Source: Trichostrongylus colubriformis
Lineage: Eukaryota; Nematoda; Chromadorea; Rhabditida; Trichostrongylidae
Direction: 5' to 3'
Length of the DNA: 64,000 bases
Assembly (NCBI GenBank): GCA_963978905.1
Contig: OZ022259.1
Location: 10,602,001 to 10,666,000, forward strand
The position numbers and the translations under genes are program-made. This document shows positions 23,936-35,294 of the stretch, one piece after another. The notes under the pieces are model-generated. The model saw only the letters and a list, made by a program, of their open reading frames with translations. It did not search any database and was not told the DNA's origin. Position 1 is the first letter of the stretch, and the number at the start of each line of letters is the position of its first letter.

Positions 23936-25412
23936 CAGCACTTAGTGAGGTCATCAAAACAGTTTTTCCCATCTCACAGAGTGTCATAGATGAATAAAAA
24001 CTAGTGCCGCATTTGGCTAGATGATTTGTGAATGTCAGAAAATCGCTGACGGTTCGACCCCACAGGAGAAAATTTTTGTATTTTCTAATTTTCATCCTTT
24101 TGGGCTTATGTATTACCGCAACTACGTGCAAAATTCATTTTTTGCCTGCCAGGGTACACCTAGTCTCGGTTTTTTCTGTGTATTTGACGAATGATCCTTT
24201 TGGACTACCATCTTCCGGAACTGTGCGTTTCCCGCAAAGCACGTGTGAATTCATGTTCATGATGTCGAACTACCCTAGAGGACGAGTTTTCAGCCTAATC
24301 GAGATTTGAACCCTGTTACAGGGCTCATGTGTTCACGAATGAAACTTATGTCTGTTATCCAGGCCGTGATCTGATACACATATTGTTTTGATCATGACCG
24401 TATATAAGCATCTCTCTCGCAGTAGGGTTCACTTTTATTGTGGAATTTACTATCCAGCATAAAGGTCTATCGACTCAACTGTTCCTGCCGTCTATACATC
24501 CACAACAAACCCATGCCTGAAAAAGTGGGTGGCCAATGGAACTACTCCCATAACCCAGAACACCCAAGGAAAAGAGGTTGCTCGTCAATGTCAAGTACGT
24601 GCTATTTTTTTTTTGCCATTGCATGGTGATGCCTGTTGCAGTTCGCGTGGAACGATTGAGCCTCCTGATTACTAATAGCACACTAGCTTTGCACGAAAAC
24701 GCCTGGCCACGCGTGCTAGGGGCGCCAAAGGTTCCAGACATATTAACCATTGAAAACCTGTGAATGGGGTCCTTTTGGTGCGCTTGTGGTCATTTCAATA
24801 AAACTGCAGTCGCTTTACATGTGCGCGAATAGTATAGCGCTGAACAGTGACAATCCGATAAAGGCAACAGCCTGTGCGCCAAACTCGAACTAGAAACACC
24901 CTCCGACCTTTCCAACGGTGGTCCATCCCGCTACCCATTCGATCATACAACCGCTATGAATGTTACGACCTGTGCATTCACTCTGAGCTTTCCATGCCCT
25001 ATTTTGCTGTTGTCATAGGTGACTCCACATTTTTGATTCAGTACGCATTGGTTTTGTCGTAGATTTGAAAAGAGTCATCATACTGACCGCTGCAGCTGAA
25101 AAGCACTGCGACAAGGTAGTTAGTGTTTCCTTCCGAACAACTTTTGTCACTTATTTTTTGCACTCATTCAGCTGAATTTGAGGCCGGCTTTTTGTGTTTG
25201 AATGCAACCCTTTTGCATAATCGACACACAAAAAATCTTCTTACAGACCCTGCGACTTGGTCAAATGTACAACAGTGCGGAATATCGGTGTGTACCCCTG
25301 CGTTTTGATTTCGCACCGCGGAGTGCCGGTGTGCGGATTGGAGGTGCCGCTGTCACTGGGTCCCAAAGCGATTGCACAACAACCACGTGAGGTTCCTCCA
25401 GTATTACAGCGC
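23936..25412. other. intergenic DNA, no recognisable gene
   Basis: Short open frames on both strands (at most 122 codons) with no domain, signal peptide or splice context I can defend. No mobile element was recognised. Confidence 0.45.
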
Positions 25413-25878
25413 TTAAAGGAACCGGAAGGGGGTCCGAAACAAGAGAAACATACAAAGAAATGAGCATTTCGTAACGAACGCAGAAGGTTAGAAGCGATAA
25501 TCGGTGAAAAAACCCGAACTCAAAAGTGCATCGCTGCGGTGTGTATTCGCGCCTCATTCGCATCATCGCACTGGCGTTCCGAGTTGTCCGCTGTAGGAGA
25601 CGGCCGCGGGCCAACTTTAGTTGTAGCACCTGACTCCCAGCGCAGTGGAGTGGCCATTCCCAACTACATTAACATTCATGTAAGTACATCTAGAAACAAT
25701 ATAAGAAAGAACAAAGGAGAAGGTAAAAGGAATGAACAACTTTATAATAGAAACATCTTCTCTTGACACCATGCCAAGGCGTCAAATTGGCGAGTTTGTG
25801 CAATGGCGGTCACTTGAACTCGTCCACACTACGTCTGTTCTACCGTAAGCCAAAATTACTCCCTTACGGTGTCTTTAA
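25413..25878 (+). mobile_element. 466-bp MITE (TTAAAGG ends), copy 1
   Basis: It begins TTAAAGGAACCGGAAGGGGG and ends with TTACGGTGTCTTTAA. The whole 466 bp can be matched in reverse complement to 32413-32878, including CGAGTTGTCCGCTGTAG, AGTGGCCATTCCCAACTAC and CCAAGGCGTCAATTTGGCG-like blocks. No transposase. Ends with TTAA may reflect a TTAA or TNA target, which I cannot decide. Confidence 0.8.
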
Positions 25879-28113
25879 TCGCTTTAGGACCAGGATCGAG
25901 CCTGGTGTCGAGTTTTCGAAAAATAGGTCCCTCAAAAGAGGCTTTTCGGTAGGACCCCTTCATGCAAATTCAAAAAAAATACGACTTCTCGGAAAATGTC
26001 GGAGAAGAGTTGCATGCACTTGCACTCGAATCGTTCCCCGAACTCCCTAAAAAGATCTTAAATCGATAATCCCGCCACTGCTACCCTAGTACCAAATAAA
26101 TCATCACTGACGATCATTTTCGAGAGATCTGCCATCCGGCCCAAGTTTTTCGTAAGGATGAAGGGTAGGTGTGTGAAGAGGATTCGTCGAGACTAGATGC
26201 GACCCCCAAATTTCAACCCTAAAAATGACCCTTCGTCGAGTGTTCCTCGACGGAGGCCTGAGCCTGCGGTTCCACTGGCGAATTACCATGCTGCATGTAT
26301 CTATAATTATGTTAATATTTAATTATGTATTTATTTGAACACGCGGAAAGGTGTACCACCAGTACGGGAGAGCATCACCTTGAGACATAAAGCACGCAAC
26401 GAATAAAAAACGCAGGTACCCAAAGGGTTAACGTGAAATAACTAACAAATTAACCAAGAATTCGGAAGAGGTCAACGGGTTTGAAGGTGCATGCCTGTTA
26501 CGGGACATGTGGCAGTGCAAGAGGCTTGTTTCTCCTATGGGTAAATAAACAGTCCCAAGCGAAGTCTTCCTTCCTCAGCTCAGAACTGAAATAGTTCAGA
26601 ACTAAAACTTCCCTCTTCCCCTCGTAAGAACGGTGTTATGTGAAGTGGCTCATGATGGAATTGGCTTGCTTATCCAGTTTCTCTCGACTACTTCAATTAA
26701 TTAAGGACTGCATATGGTGAAGCATCCGCTATCAACTAGCTATCGGCCGCCGATTCGTCCGCGCTGACCCCACGACGTCCCACACGCCTCTAGCCAGTTC
26801 ACACGTTCCACTAGTGGAAGCCTGTGTCCGTCCTCTTCCACATCCAGGCAGAAGCCGACTGCTGTTTCGACGTCCACTTTCACATTCTTTTTCTCAATTC
26901 ATATTCAGTAGAAATGTTCAAGGTATGTTGCTTCATATCTGCTGTGGTAAGGGAATTTCTATGGAAAACTTGAACATCCAGGAAATAACTGGTAATGACC
27001 ATAACTTTTGGAGTGGGCCATGCATTTGATTTTTATTTGGAAATCCTGGTAAATCAAGTACATGTGGTACCTGCACAAGCCAGGCTACGTTTACGCAAGC
27101 ATGTTGGTCCCTCAGGAAATTTCGGTAGGTCACAGGGGTTAAGAGAAGGAAAGCCATTTTATACGGGATAGGGCCGATCCAGGAAGCCAGAGATTGCAGA
27201 AGAGCTTTTATAGTCACATTGCGCTATATGGTGCTATCGCAATGGGGGGGCATCCCATTATGGACATTAATTTTACCTAAGCTTAAAAAGAAATAGGAAC
27301 CCCTTCTTTCTTCCATTAAGGCTTAGGCAAAAGTATACTCCTGAATGTGCAGGTTGACCCCTAAAAGATCTCTCCAGAATGCTAAGATATGCAACTTTTT
27401 ATGAGATGCCCTACCTCCCCCCCCCTCCCCTCCCCCTTATTGCGATAGCACCCGCTGTATATGTGTGGCACTGTTCACGCTCTAAGCAGAGGATATATTT
27501 GCAAAATTCACTTTACTTAACAGTCCTTGCCAGTCTGTGGCAGGGAGGACTTCTGGGCATCTTGTGCACATACTTAGTCTAACAGTTCTGGAGTGACTCG
27601 CTCCAACTGTTTCACGTACCGGCGATATACTGCCACTGCGTACTGTATAAGGTTCCGGGTGGGAGTCGAAGACATGGCACTTTCCTAAAAGTTCTTCAAC
27701 TAATAAGAATCGTTTATTCGTCCTTTTCTGTCGATAATACAAAGTTTATTATGGCTATTGGAGGTGGCATGTACTTAATGTTAAAGATCGAAAATCGGAG
27801 GAATGTGGCAATGTTTAACGACCAACTGCCTCTTCCCTACTATGTATTTCTAGAAGATACCTCAGGGTAATATTATATGGCAACCATGAGAATGTTTTCG
27901 AATGCGGAAAATACAGGCGACTAGCGTACTATGTGGAAGCAAGCTTTGGAAACCGCACACATGAAAAAATTGAGGTGTTGACGGCTTTTGACTTTTCCGC
28001 TAGGAAACGTAAGCAGGGGATAAAAATAAAAGAAGAAAAGAATAGATTACAAGAAGTGTGTGTGTATTGGAACAGAAAACTCACTCCCGCCGAGGGATGG
28101 TGGCAAACTAGAG
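25879..28113. other. intergenic DNA with one possible 5' exon signal
   Basis: No complete gene. At 26909-26922 a short segment TAGAAATGTTCAAG is bounded by a pyrimidine-rich CAG acceptor (26906-26908) and a GTATGT donor (26923). It would encode M-F-K. It could be a first exon, even of the candidate gene at 29130, but there is no independent support. Confidence 0.35.
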
Positions 28114-28336
28114 GATGTGCACCCTTATGTCAGGATCTCGTACCGCGACAGGTCGCAAGCGAAGTAATGCAGACGTGTTGTTGTTGGGTCCCGAAGCGAT
28201 TACAAGTCAACTGCGTATCGCGCCCTTAGCATAACCGTGTAATCGTTCTAAGACCAACGACCGCTACGCGCATAACTCGCACACTGCGTCGCACGCTGCT
28301 CGTCGTCGTACGAAATCCTGACATAGGGTACACCCC
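28114..28336. mobile_element. MITE with CCCTTATGTCAG ends, copy 1
   Basis: The left end GTGCACCCTTATGTCAGGAT is mirrored by CTGACATAGGGTACACC at the right. Internal CG-rich blocks (ACCGCGACAGGTCGCAAGCG; GCACACTGCGTCGCACGC) match a copy at 42769-43008 in the same orientation. No coding capacity. Confidence 0.75.
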
Positions 28337-29129
28337 AAACTAGATACCCACAATAATGGGGACTGAAGCGATAGTACCCCTCATTTCAGGAGTAATCACT
28401 TTAGAAAATTGCTTTGATCAAGTGATCACTTCGAATTGCAAACTTCCTGTCTCAAAAGTTTCGAACAATGTAACCGAACTGCTCTTCAATTTTCATTTAT
28501 GGCAATAAGTCTCATAGGAAGTTGTTTGTGCACGTTTGAGTGGGTTTTACTCGGAATTACACAAAAATCTACAGGGCTGCTGGAAAAATGGCATCGCTTT
28601 GGTTTTAATTCGAAGCTGGTTAACTTAGGTAATGCACTGTCCTGACTGTTTGAGCGGCATGGCTGCAAATGTACATTTTCCACTCTTGCCCCACTTTCGG
28701 TGCCTTTAACTAAGCCATTGAATTTCCTCGGGGCTTGACTTGCCCTCCCACTGCGTCTTCCTGATTTTCTTGCCCTCATCGTGCATACCTGCTCCGTTCA
28801 CTTGAACAGAATGGTGATCCCTTTGTATTCACCTAGCGAATTCTTTCGAGAACTATTTCTGCCCACACGGCGCTTTTGCTTCGTAGCACTCACTGTAAAG
28901 CCTCCCAAATGTGGATTCGAGACAAAAGAGAAGATGGAAGAAGGCGTGTTCATTAATTATGGCCATTGTTAGCAGGCATTACTGTGAACAACGGTGGTTT
29001 GATAAAAAAAATTTTCAAGTAAAAAAATTCATAAAGGCCAACCTGAAGACAAAGCCGGAGGTGTGTGATAGCTCTAGAAAAAGTTCTAGAAAACATGTCC
29101 AACACCATTCTCATCTTCCTTTGTCTCTT
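28337..29129. other. sequence upstream of the candidate small secreted gene
   Basis: No gene seen. The frame of the 29130 gene stays open upstream to 28899 but has no ATG between there and 29130 with a better context than those downstream. The segment may hold promoter or 5' UTR. Confidence 0.35.
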
Positions 29130-31343
29130 ATGAACCAGTTTCAGCTATGGATCGTTCTTCTGGCGATTGTCTTTATTTCTGATGCGTTCATCATCATTCG
29201 AACCAAACGGGATGCTGAGTTTCAAGAGCAGGAGGTGAAAATTATTCCGACGGAAATCGACATCAACAGGTTGAAGTGAGGAATGAGTATATATATTCGA
29301 TTTCAAATGAAGCTGAACTTCCTAAGCTACTGGATATTACCGGAGTTTGATATATAGTAGCTTTCACATGCTTCTTTTACATATTTATTAGTTTGCGTCC
29401 ACAGAATCTCCACTTGCTTATTTTCTACGTCAACTAGACGTTAGGCGGCATGGGTGTAGTTCAGCGTAGTTCCTTTAAAGGCATATTCCGCGCTCGCTAT
29501 AAGTGAAGTAACCAATTGACTCTCCATTGGTTGTCAGCGGTTGGGAGGCGGTCTCTCCACGCCCCACTGCAGGCAATAGGGCGAGGAGAGACCGCCTTCG
29601 AACCGCCGACAACCAATGGAAAGTCAATTGGTTACTCTACTCATAGCGAGCGTGATCGCATTAGGTTTTCCTGACTATTTTTGTGAAATTTCACCTGACT
29701 TTTTGACGAGTTTCTTAACTAGATTATCGCATTTATCATTGTGTCAATCGTGTCGTAATATGTTTATTGCTCAAAGACAGCATTAGGGGTAATGTGGTAA
29801 TGGAGAAATCCCTACAAGAAGTCACTCACAAGGTAGTCCTGGGCCTAAGAAGGCTACCTGTGGCGAAATTCCGGTGAAAAGCACCCCTCCGAGCTGTAGT
29901 AACGCCGCAATACGCCGCAACCACCCATCTGTCCCGCCTCTTGATAAGTCGATCCCGCCTCCGGATGACGTAATTCCCGATTGACTGGGGTGGGAGCGGC
30001 CAAGGAGATGCGGCGGAATTGAAAGTTTTGCGGAGCGCTTTCGTAGTTTTAGCTTGAAGCTCGCTCCAAAAAGTAGATGCTGTCGTATTTCCAAACATTC
30101 CCTTGTGATTATTTGGCAACATGCCAATGGAGATCTAGATCAGACTACCCGTTTTTTGACGGACAGGTCGTCCGCGTCGAGAACCAACAGTGGAAGGGGG
30201 GTCCTATTTCTCGCGTTTTTGGCCATTTCCATCCATTGTTTCTTCACTGTTCTGTCACTAGGCATCTCGACTTTCACATTCACTATTTCTTTCACTTTTC
30301 GTCCGACTTTCCCCTGATGCTGCCTTTAATTCAAATTCAAACTCCTTGCTCCCAAAGTTTGCGTTTATGTTGAATCTTCCTTCCGTCGCGCTTTTAAGAG
30401 ACTGGCACAAATCACAACAGGATAGGCAAGGCTCTTCGCGCGGCGCGTAGTTTGCGTGGCGCGGTTACGTAGTTGGACCGTCCTGACCACTGGGTTCATG
30501 CATATCATATGATAAAAACTTCGAAATCGGAAGTTGAGGAGGGGTGGCACTACTTAAGCGCACTCTTCTCCCAGGCTCTTTACGGTTACCAAATTTTGAT
30601 ACAGAAGGGGTCACTTCGACATAGCGATGAAGTCAGTCCATCTCGCCGCAGGGTTTGCTCTCTCAGCTTCGTGGTTATCAGCGAAAGGTTTTGGTAGGTC
30701 GTTGTATTCCACCGATAGGGCGTGCGCTGCAGTTCACCAGAGTTTTTATTGCTCTTTCCATGGTTTTTCCTGCACTCGACTGAATTTCAATTGCGTATTA
30801 AAATATTTTTGTCATTGTCTGTGCAGCGATTGAATCAAGTAGAAAGAGCTGATATCAAGAGCACGCCCAAAATACACAGAAAGAGTAAGCAGGATTTTTC
30901 AGGACCCTATCGTGAAGTGGTCGCGCGCGGCGTCCCTCACGTCCTTGCGACGCCGTGTCGGTCCCCTCCGTATCCCAGCCAGCACTTCATGCTGACCCAT
31001 TCAATAACACTTTCAGCAATATTTGTTTCATTAAGATTAACACATCATAAAGATTCTCTGAAAATGACCCATAGACTAGTACATGTACCTTCTACAAGTC
31101 GAATAAATGAAGCAAATGAAAAAACAAAATATGAACTAAAACCCTCAAATTTCGATTCGAATTCTCCAAAATGCTTATTTCATTATCTCATGATAATCAA
31201 TCTCACTATTGAATGTTTCAGAGAAGAAGCGTATGCGACTAGAAGCGCCGGCGAGCGTTTCCTTCCCGCGATCACGATCAGCGACAGGCGAAAGAAGTAA
31301 CATAGCAACATTTCAACATCTACTCTCATTCGGACATGTTTAG
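29130..31343 (+). CDS. candidate small secreted basic protein (3 exons, 94 aa)
   Basis: Proposed exons are 29130-29234, 30827-30884 and 31222-31343. Exon 1 starts MNQFQLWIVLLAIVFISDA, a clear signal peptide with probable cleavage after SDA, followed by a dibasic site (TKR). Exon 2 has a strong TTGTCTGTGCAG acceptor and a GTAAGC donor. Exon 3 follows a TTTCAG acceptor, begins at a KKKKR cluster and ends at TAG (31341-31343); AATAAA is at 31502-31507. The phases (0, then 1) agree across all three exons. Basic clusters suggest a processed precursor, but no family is recognised and no C-terminal Gly amidation signal is seen. If exon 1 is not spliced, it encodes a 49-residue protein by itself (29130-29279). 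Exon 2-3 assignment is inference. Confidence 0.35.
29489..29652. mobile_element. hairpin MITE, about 70-bp arms
   Basis: The left arm contains CGCTCGCTAT, AACCAATTGACT, CCATTGGTTGTC and GGCGGTCTCTCC. The right arm has the reverse complement of each in mirrored order, ending at ATAGCGAGCG. The flank TTTAAAGGCATATTCCG resembles that at 17810. No coding capacity. It lies inside the first proposed intron of the small secreted gene. Confidence 0.8.
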
Positions 31344-31739
31344 TCACTAGTTCACTCTGTTATTTACGAACTTGCATATACATTGTATGTGTGTTCACCT
31401 GTACATTTCTATTTTCAATGACTTTTTTCAATCTAGGGTGAATTTACTTTTTGTTAGTGCTCAAAGTGAACACCCATAACGCTACAAAAATGGAGCCATG
31501 GAATAAATCTGTCATACTTTCATGATATTATATCTACATTTGAATCAGGAAAATAAAGTCATCCACCAAAAAACATGAAGTCAAAAGTAATGCCAAAGTA
31601 TGAAGGATTGATGTAGCATTGACTCGCCTGATGAAGAAGCTGAGGAGTTAGTGCTTCTAGCCTTCTCTTTCCTCTTTACCTCCATCTCTCATCAATTAAA
31701 GGATAAAGTTGAAGTTTTCTGGCGGGAAGAGGTGGTGTA

Positions 31740-32000
31740 GTTACAGGTGGCGCACACCCCATTCTCATGGTGCGGGGATCAAATTCCCCATCGACGCCCG
31801 CCTAGGCCAACCAAACCTTCCATTCCTCCGGGGTCGGCAAATTTTCACCAGAATCGTGTTGGCGGATAAAAGCACTGACTTGTACATCGGCTGGCCACTG
31901 CAAGTCATTGTAGAGGCCACATCACATTCCCCATCCATCACGATTCTGAATGGAACTAGAATGTGCGGCGCATCCAAGGAAGGAATTGATTATCCTTTAT
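31740..32000 (+). mobile_element. SINE-like repeat, plus-strand copy
   Basis: The head CAGGTGGCGCACACCCC...ATGGTGCGGGGATCAAATTCCC is tRNA-like (B-box-like GGGATCAAATTCC). The body has GCCAACCAAACCTTCCATTC, CACCAGAATCGTG, TACATCGGCTGGCC and TCATTGTA, and ends AGAATGTGCGGCGCATCC. A second copy lies immediately downstream in inverse orientation. The polymerase III origin is inferred from the head. Confidence 0.55.
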
Positions 32001-32029
32001 CCTTTAAAGTTTTTTGGCGCTGACCAAAC

Positions 32030-32285
32030 CCTTCTGTGGGATGTGCCGCGCATTCTATTCAGTTCCATTTGAAATCATGTTGGCAGGTGATTGCGATTTG
32101 CCCTATACAATGACATGCGGGGGCTAGTTGATGTACAAGCCACTACTTTTATCCTTCAAACGAGTCTGGTACCAATTCAGATACCCCGAAGAGATGGAAG
32201 GCTTGATTGGTTTGGGAGGGTGAAGATGCGGGATTCGATCCCATCGCCATGAGCGTGGGAGTGCCACCTGTCACTACTTCACCTC
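32030..32285 (-). mobile_element. SINE-like repeat, minus-strand copy
   Basis: The reverse complement matches the copy at 31740-32000 throughout, and its B-box-like core is GGGATCGAATCCCGC. Together the two form an inverted pair separated by about 30 bp. The sequence near its 3' end (GGGATGTGCCGCGCATTCTA on plus) is the exact site where another copy (45.7 kb) carries a Tc1/mariner-type insertion. Confidence 0.55.
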
Positions 32286-32412
32286 CGCCATCTCATTCAA
32301 TTCCACTCTGATTTTCAGACTTCCTTTGACATCTTTTCTTTCCCTTCCTCAATTCCGACCTCTTTTTCCACTTCTCTACCTAGCTTTTCTGCCACTCTTT
32401 CATTCCTTTGAT

Positions 32413-32878
32413 TTAAAGACACCGGAAGGGGGTAATTTTGGCTTACGGTAGAACAGACGTAGTGTGGACGAGTTTAAATGGCCGCTATTGCACAAACTCG
32501 CCAAATTGACGCCTTGGCATGGTGCCTAAAGGAGTTGTTTCTATTATAAATTTGTTTTTTCCTTGTACTCTCTCCTTGATTCTTCCTTATATTGTTTCTA
32601 GATGTACTTAAATGAATGCTGTTGTAGTTGGGAATGGCCTCTCCACTGCGCTGGCAGTTAGGTGCTTCAACTAACGTCGACCCGCGGTCCGTCTTCTACA
32701 GCGGACAACTCGGAAAGTCAGTGTGTTGATGTGAATGGGATGCGAATAGACACCGCAGCGTCGCACTTTTAAGTCCGGGTTTTTTCGCCCATGATCGCTT
32801 CTAACCTTCAGTGTTCGTTACAAAATGCTCACTTCTTTGCATCTTCCTCTTGTTTCGGACCCCTTCCGGTTCCTTTAA
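32413..32878 (-). mobile_element. 466-bp MITE (TTAAAGG ends), copy 2
   Basis: Inverse-orientation sister of 25413-25878, same length, moderately diverged. It ends CCCCTTCCGGTTCCTTTAA on the plus strand. The two copies flank a 6.5-kb segment that includes the candidate secreted-protein gene, and could mediate inversion of that segment. Confidence 0.8.
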
Positions 32879-33460
32879 TGGTGGTTACTACATTCCATTA
32901 GAGGTATTCAAGGTAGTATACAGTTCAGAGTGAGTGTTTCATACAGCTATTTGCCAGGGTCTCCTGGTGTTCATTTTGATGCTTACCCTACCGAGAGAGT
33001 TCTGCGCCTCAGGTTCCCGCAAACAAGAAGAAATGTACTTGTGGGTTGTGAATATGGTAGAATCACTCGCCGCCACTTTCAGGCATCCTTCCATTCTCTT
33101 TTCATATTATTTTCCATACCTGCACTGACGAGCTTCTCTGTAGCGATCAGCATAAGCGAGTAGTTCCAGTCTAGGATAAAGCTCCAGCTGTATTCATGGT
33201 CTCATCCTCCTGAAAACCGTGAATTCTCTACTGAAACCTCTATCAAAGCAATAATCTGCAAATCTCCCTTAGCGTGGCCGTTGTGGCACTCATGAAACTT
33301 TCGCGCAGATTTCTTCTATTTACCAACGCGTCGAATCGAGTGGCTGTAGTTGGCTTGAGCCTTAGGCCTCGAGTGCTGTTGTTTGCCGACGACGATGATT
33401 CGATGAGCAGCAGCAGTAGGTGGTGACGAAAGAGCTGAACCGACCCGCCCTCCGCATTGC

Positions 33461-33541
33461 TTCAGCTGCTCTTCTCGCTGCCAACGCGCCCAGGCTATTC
33501 ATTAAAAGCCACGCGCTACCCATCATCACATCGTTGTCGTC
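33461..33541 (+). promoter_or_regulatory. putative 5' UTR of the myosin gene with possible SL acceptor
   Basis: ATTGCTTCAG (acceptor ending at 33465) lies 76 nt before the myosin ATG at 33542, with no further AG-pyrimidine acceptor nearer to it. It could be a spliced-leader or cis-splice acceptor. No TATA-like promoter was recognised upstream. Confidence 0.25.
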
Positions 33542-35294
33542 ATGGACTATGAAAATGATCCCGGATGGCAGTATCTGCGACGATCCCGTGAGGAAATGCT
33601 CAAGGTACATCCACACTTACTTGTAGCCCGTTTGGAAGCTCTCATGCAATGATCTGACTGTATTTATCATTGAAGTAGTCGCTACATTCCTTCTATCACC
33701 TGAAAATTCTGTATGAAGGCTGAATCATGGCGCACCCCAGCCAGCAGACGATAATGTCCTACCCTGCATGCCCCCAGCCCTCTTGCGTCTACAGAAAAAC
33801 GAATCCATTCATGACAACAAAAGAAAATTTCGCAATATCCCCAATTCATATCATTTGTGACCTTTTTAATTTTATTAGAAATTCCGTTCCATATAAGGAA
33901 ATTTTATTAATAAAAAAGCTGGTTTTTTTTGAATGTAAAAAACTGATGTACTTTCAAAAAATTCAATATCAGTTTTTCTAGACTTTCGTTGCTGTGGTTT
34001 TGCCTATTTTTGTGCCTCGTTAAATGTTAAAAACATGGGAGCGGTATGGTGAATATTTACTATATCTAAGTTTTTCATTCTGTAAGGATACTGTTGTTTT
34101 GTGAAAGCTAGTGCACTGTTAATATGCGGGCTTTACACTTGAAGCCGACCTAATGTATGGAAACTGTTAAAAATTAGCCATTTTTGAATTGTTTTCCCTT
34201 TACCTTTTTATAATTTCTGGCATGCCATTGCGGATCGCTAAGAGTACTGCAACACAACCGTAACTTCACATAAAATTTTCAAATTGTAGAGTGAATTTTA
34301 AATAGTTAATTTGTAATGGTAAAGTTTGTACGCACAGGACTACCGTATGATTCCCCAATGAATTCCACATAGGATCACTACCGGTTATCAATCTAATCAA
34401 TAATCCCCGTGATCGAATCGAATATATGATTGTCGTAATTCATTACTCAGGATCAAAGTCGCGCTTATGACTCGAAAAAGAACGTCTGGGTACCGGACGC
34501 TGAAGAGGGCTATGTCGAAGGAGTCATCGTGAAGACGTCCGGTGACAATGTCACCGTTAACCTTGGACAGGGCAATGAGGTATGATTTGCATTATTTTCG
34601 ATAGATTATTGATCGGCGGCTAATCGATCAGATCTATATGCCATTGTGGCCATGTCTGAGAACGACTAGTTCTATAAGAAAGTCAGCAGCGAACCTCATG
34701 TAGAAATATTACAACGCTATCACAGCACCCATGTAACTGATTTGATTGAATGGCAAGGGGCCACAGTAATTCTTCTGTTGATCTTCTGAATGGGTACTGT
34801 AAATAGGCATAGAGGGTGAGGAAGGAAAATATATTTGTATTCAATGGAGCGGATAAAATTAGGACAACTTAGTATAATTTGGGCTTTCTTCCACGTATCG
34901 GTCGTGTCTATCCGTGCCCCCTTTCGGAAGATGAGTATTGATTGTCCGCGCATAAAATCAATATGGACTCTCGATCGGATGCCTTAATGACATGGATGAA
35001 GTGTAGAAGATGAATTCGAATTCTCGTCGAACCGAATAGAAAGAAAATTTCGTTATTTATTATTGATAGACTTTTAGAACGAACAGAGTAAAGTGGTCTT
35101 CACTGTAGTCATGTGATTTTATTTTTAAATTATACATATATTTGCACTTGCAGAAAGTCTTCAAAAAGGACGCTCTTCAAGAGATGAATCCGCCGAAATT
35201 CGAAAAAACCGAGGACATGTCCAATTTAACATTCCTCAACGACGCATCTGTACTACATAATCTGCGAGCACGTTACGCTTCCATGCTTATCTAC
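33542..35294 (+). CDS. myosin exons 1-3: N-terminal SH3-like domain and motor entry
   Basis: Exons are 33542-33604, 34451-34579 and 35154-35294 (residues 1-111). They encode the N-terminal helix, the SH3-like barrel ([21 protein letters not shown], then [11 protein letters not shown]) and the start of the motor ([20 protein letters not shown]). All three end in phase 0. Confidence 0.92.

Noticed and set aside
29822..30127. About 100-codon minus-strand frames in two registers
   Set aside because: Overlapping open frames in GC-rich sequence with no domain or signal peptide; probably a dispersed repeat.
30722..31300. 192-codon open frame as a single-exon gene
   Set aside because: Composition changes along its length and it spans strong splice sites (acceptor ending 30826, donor at 30885, acceptor ending 31221). 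I prefer the spliced small-gene model.
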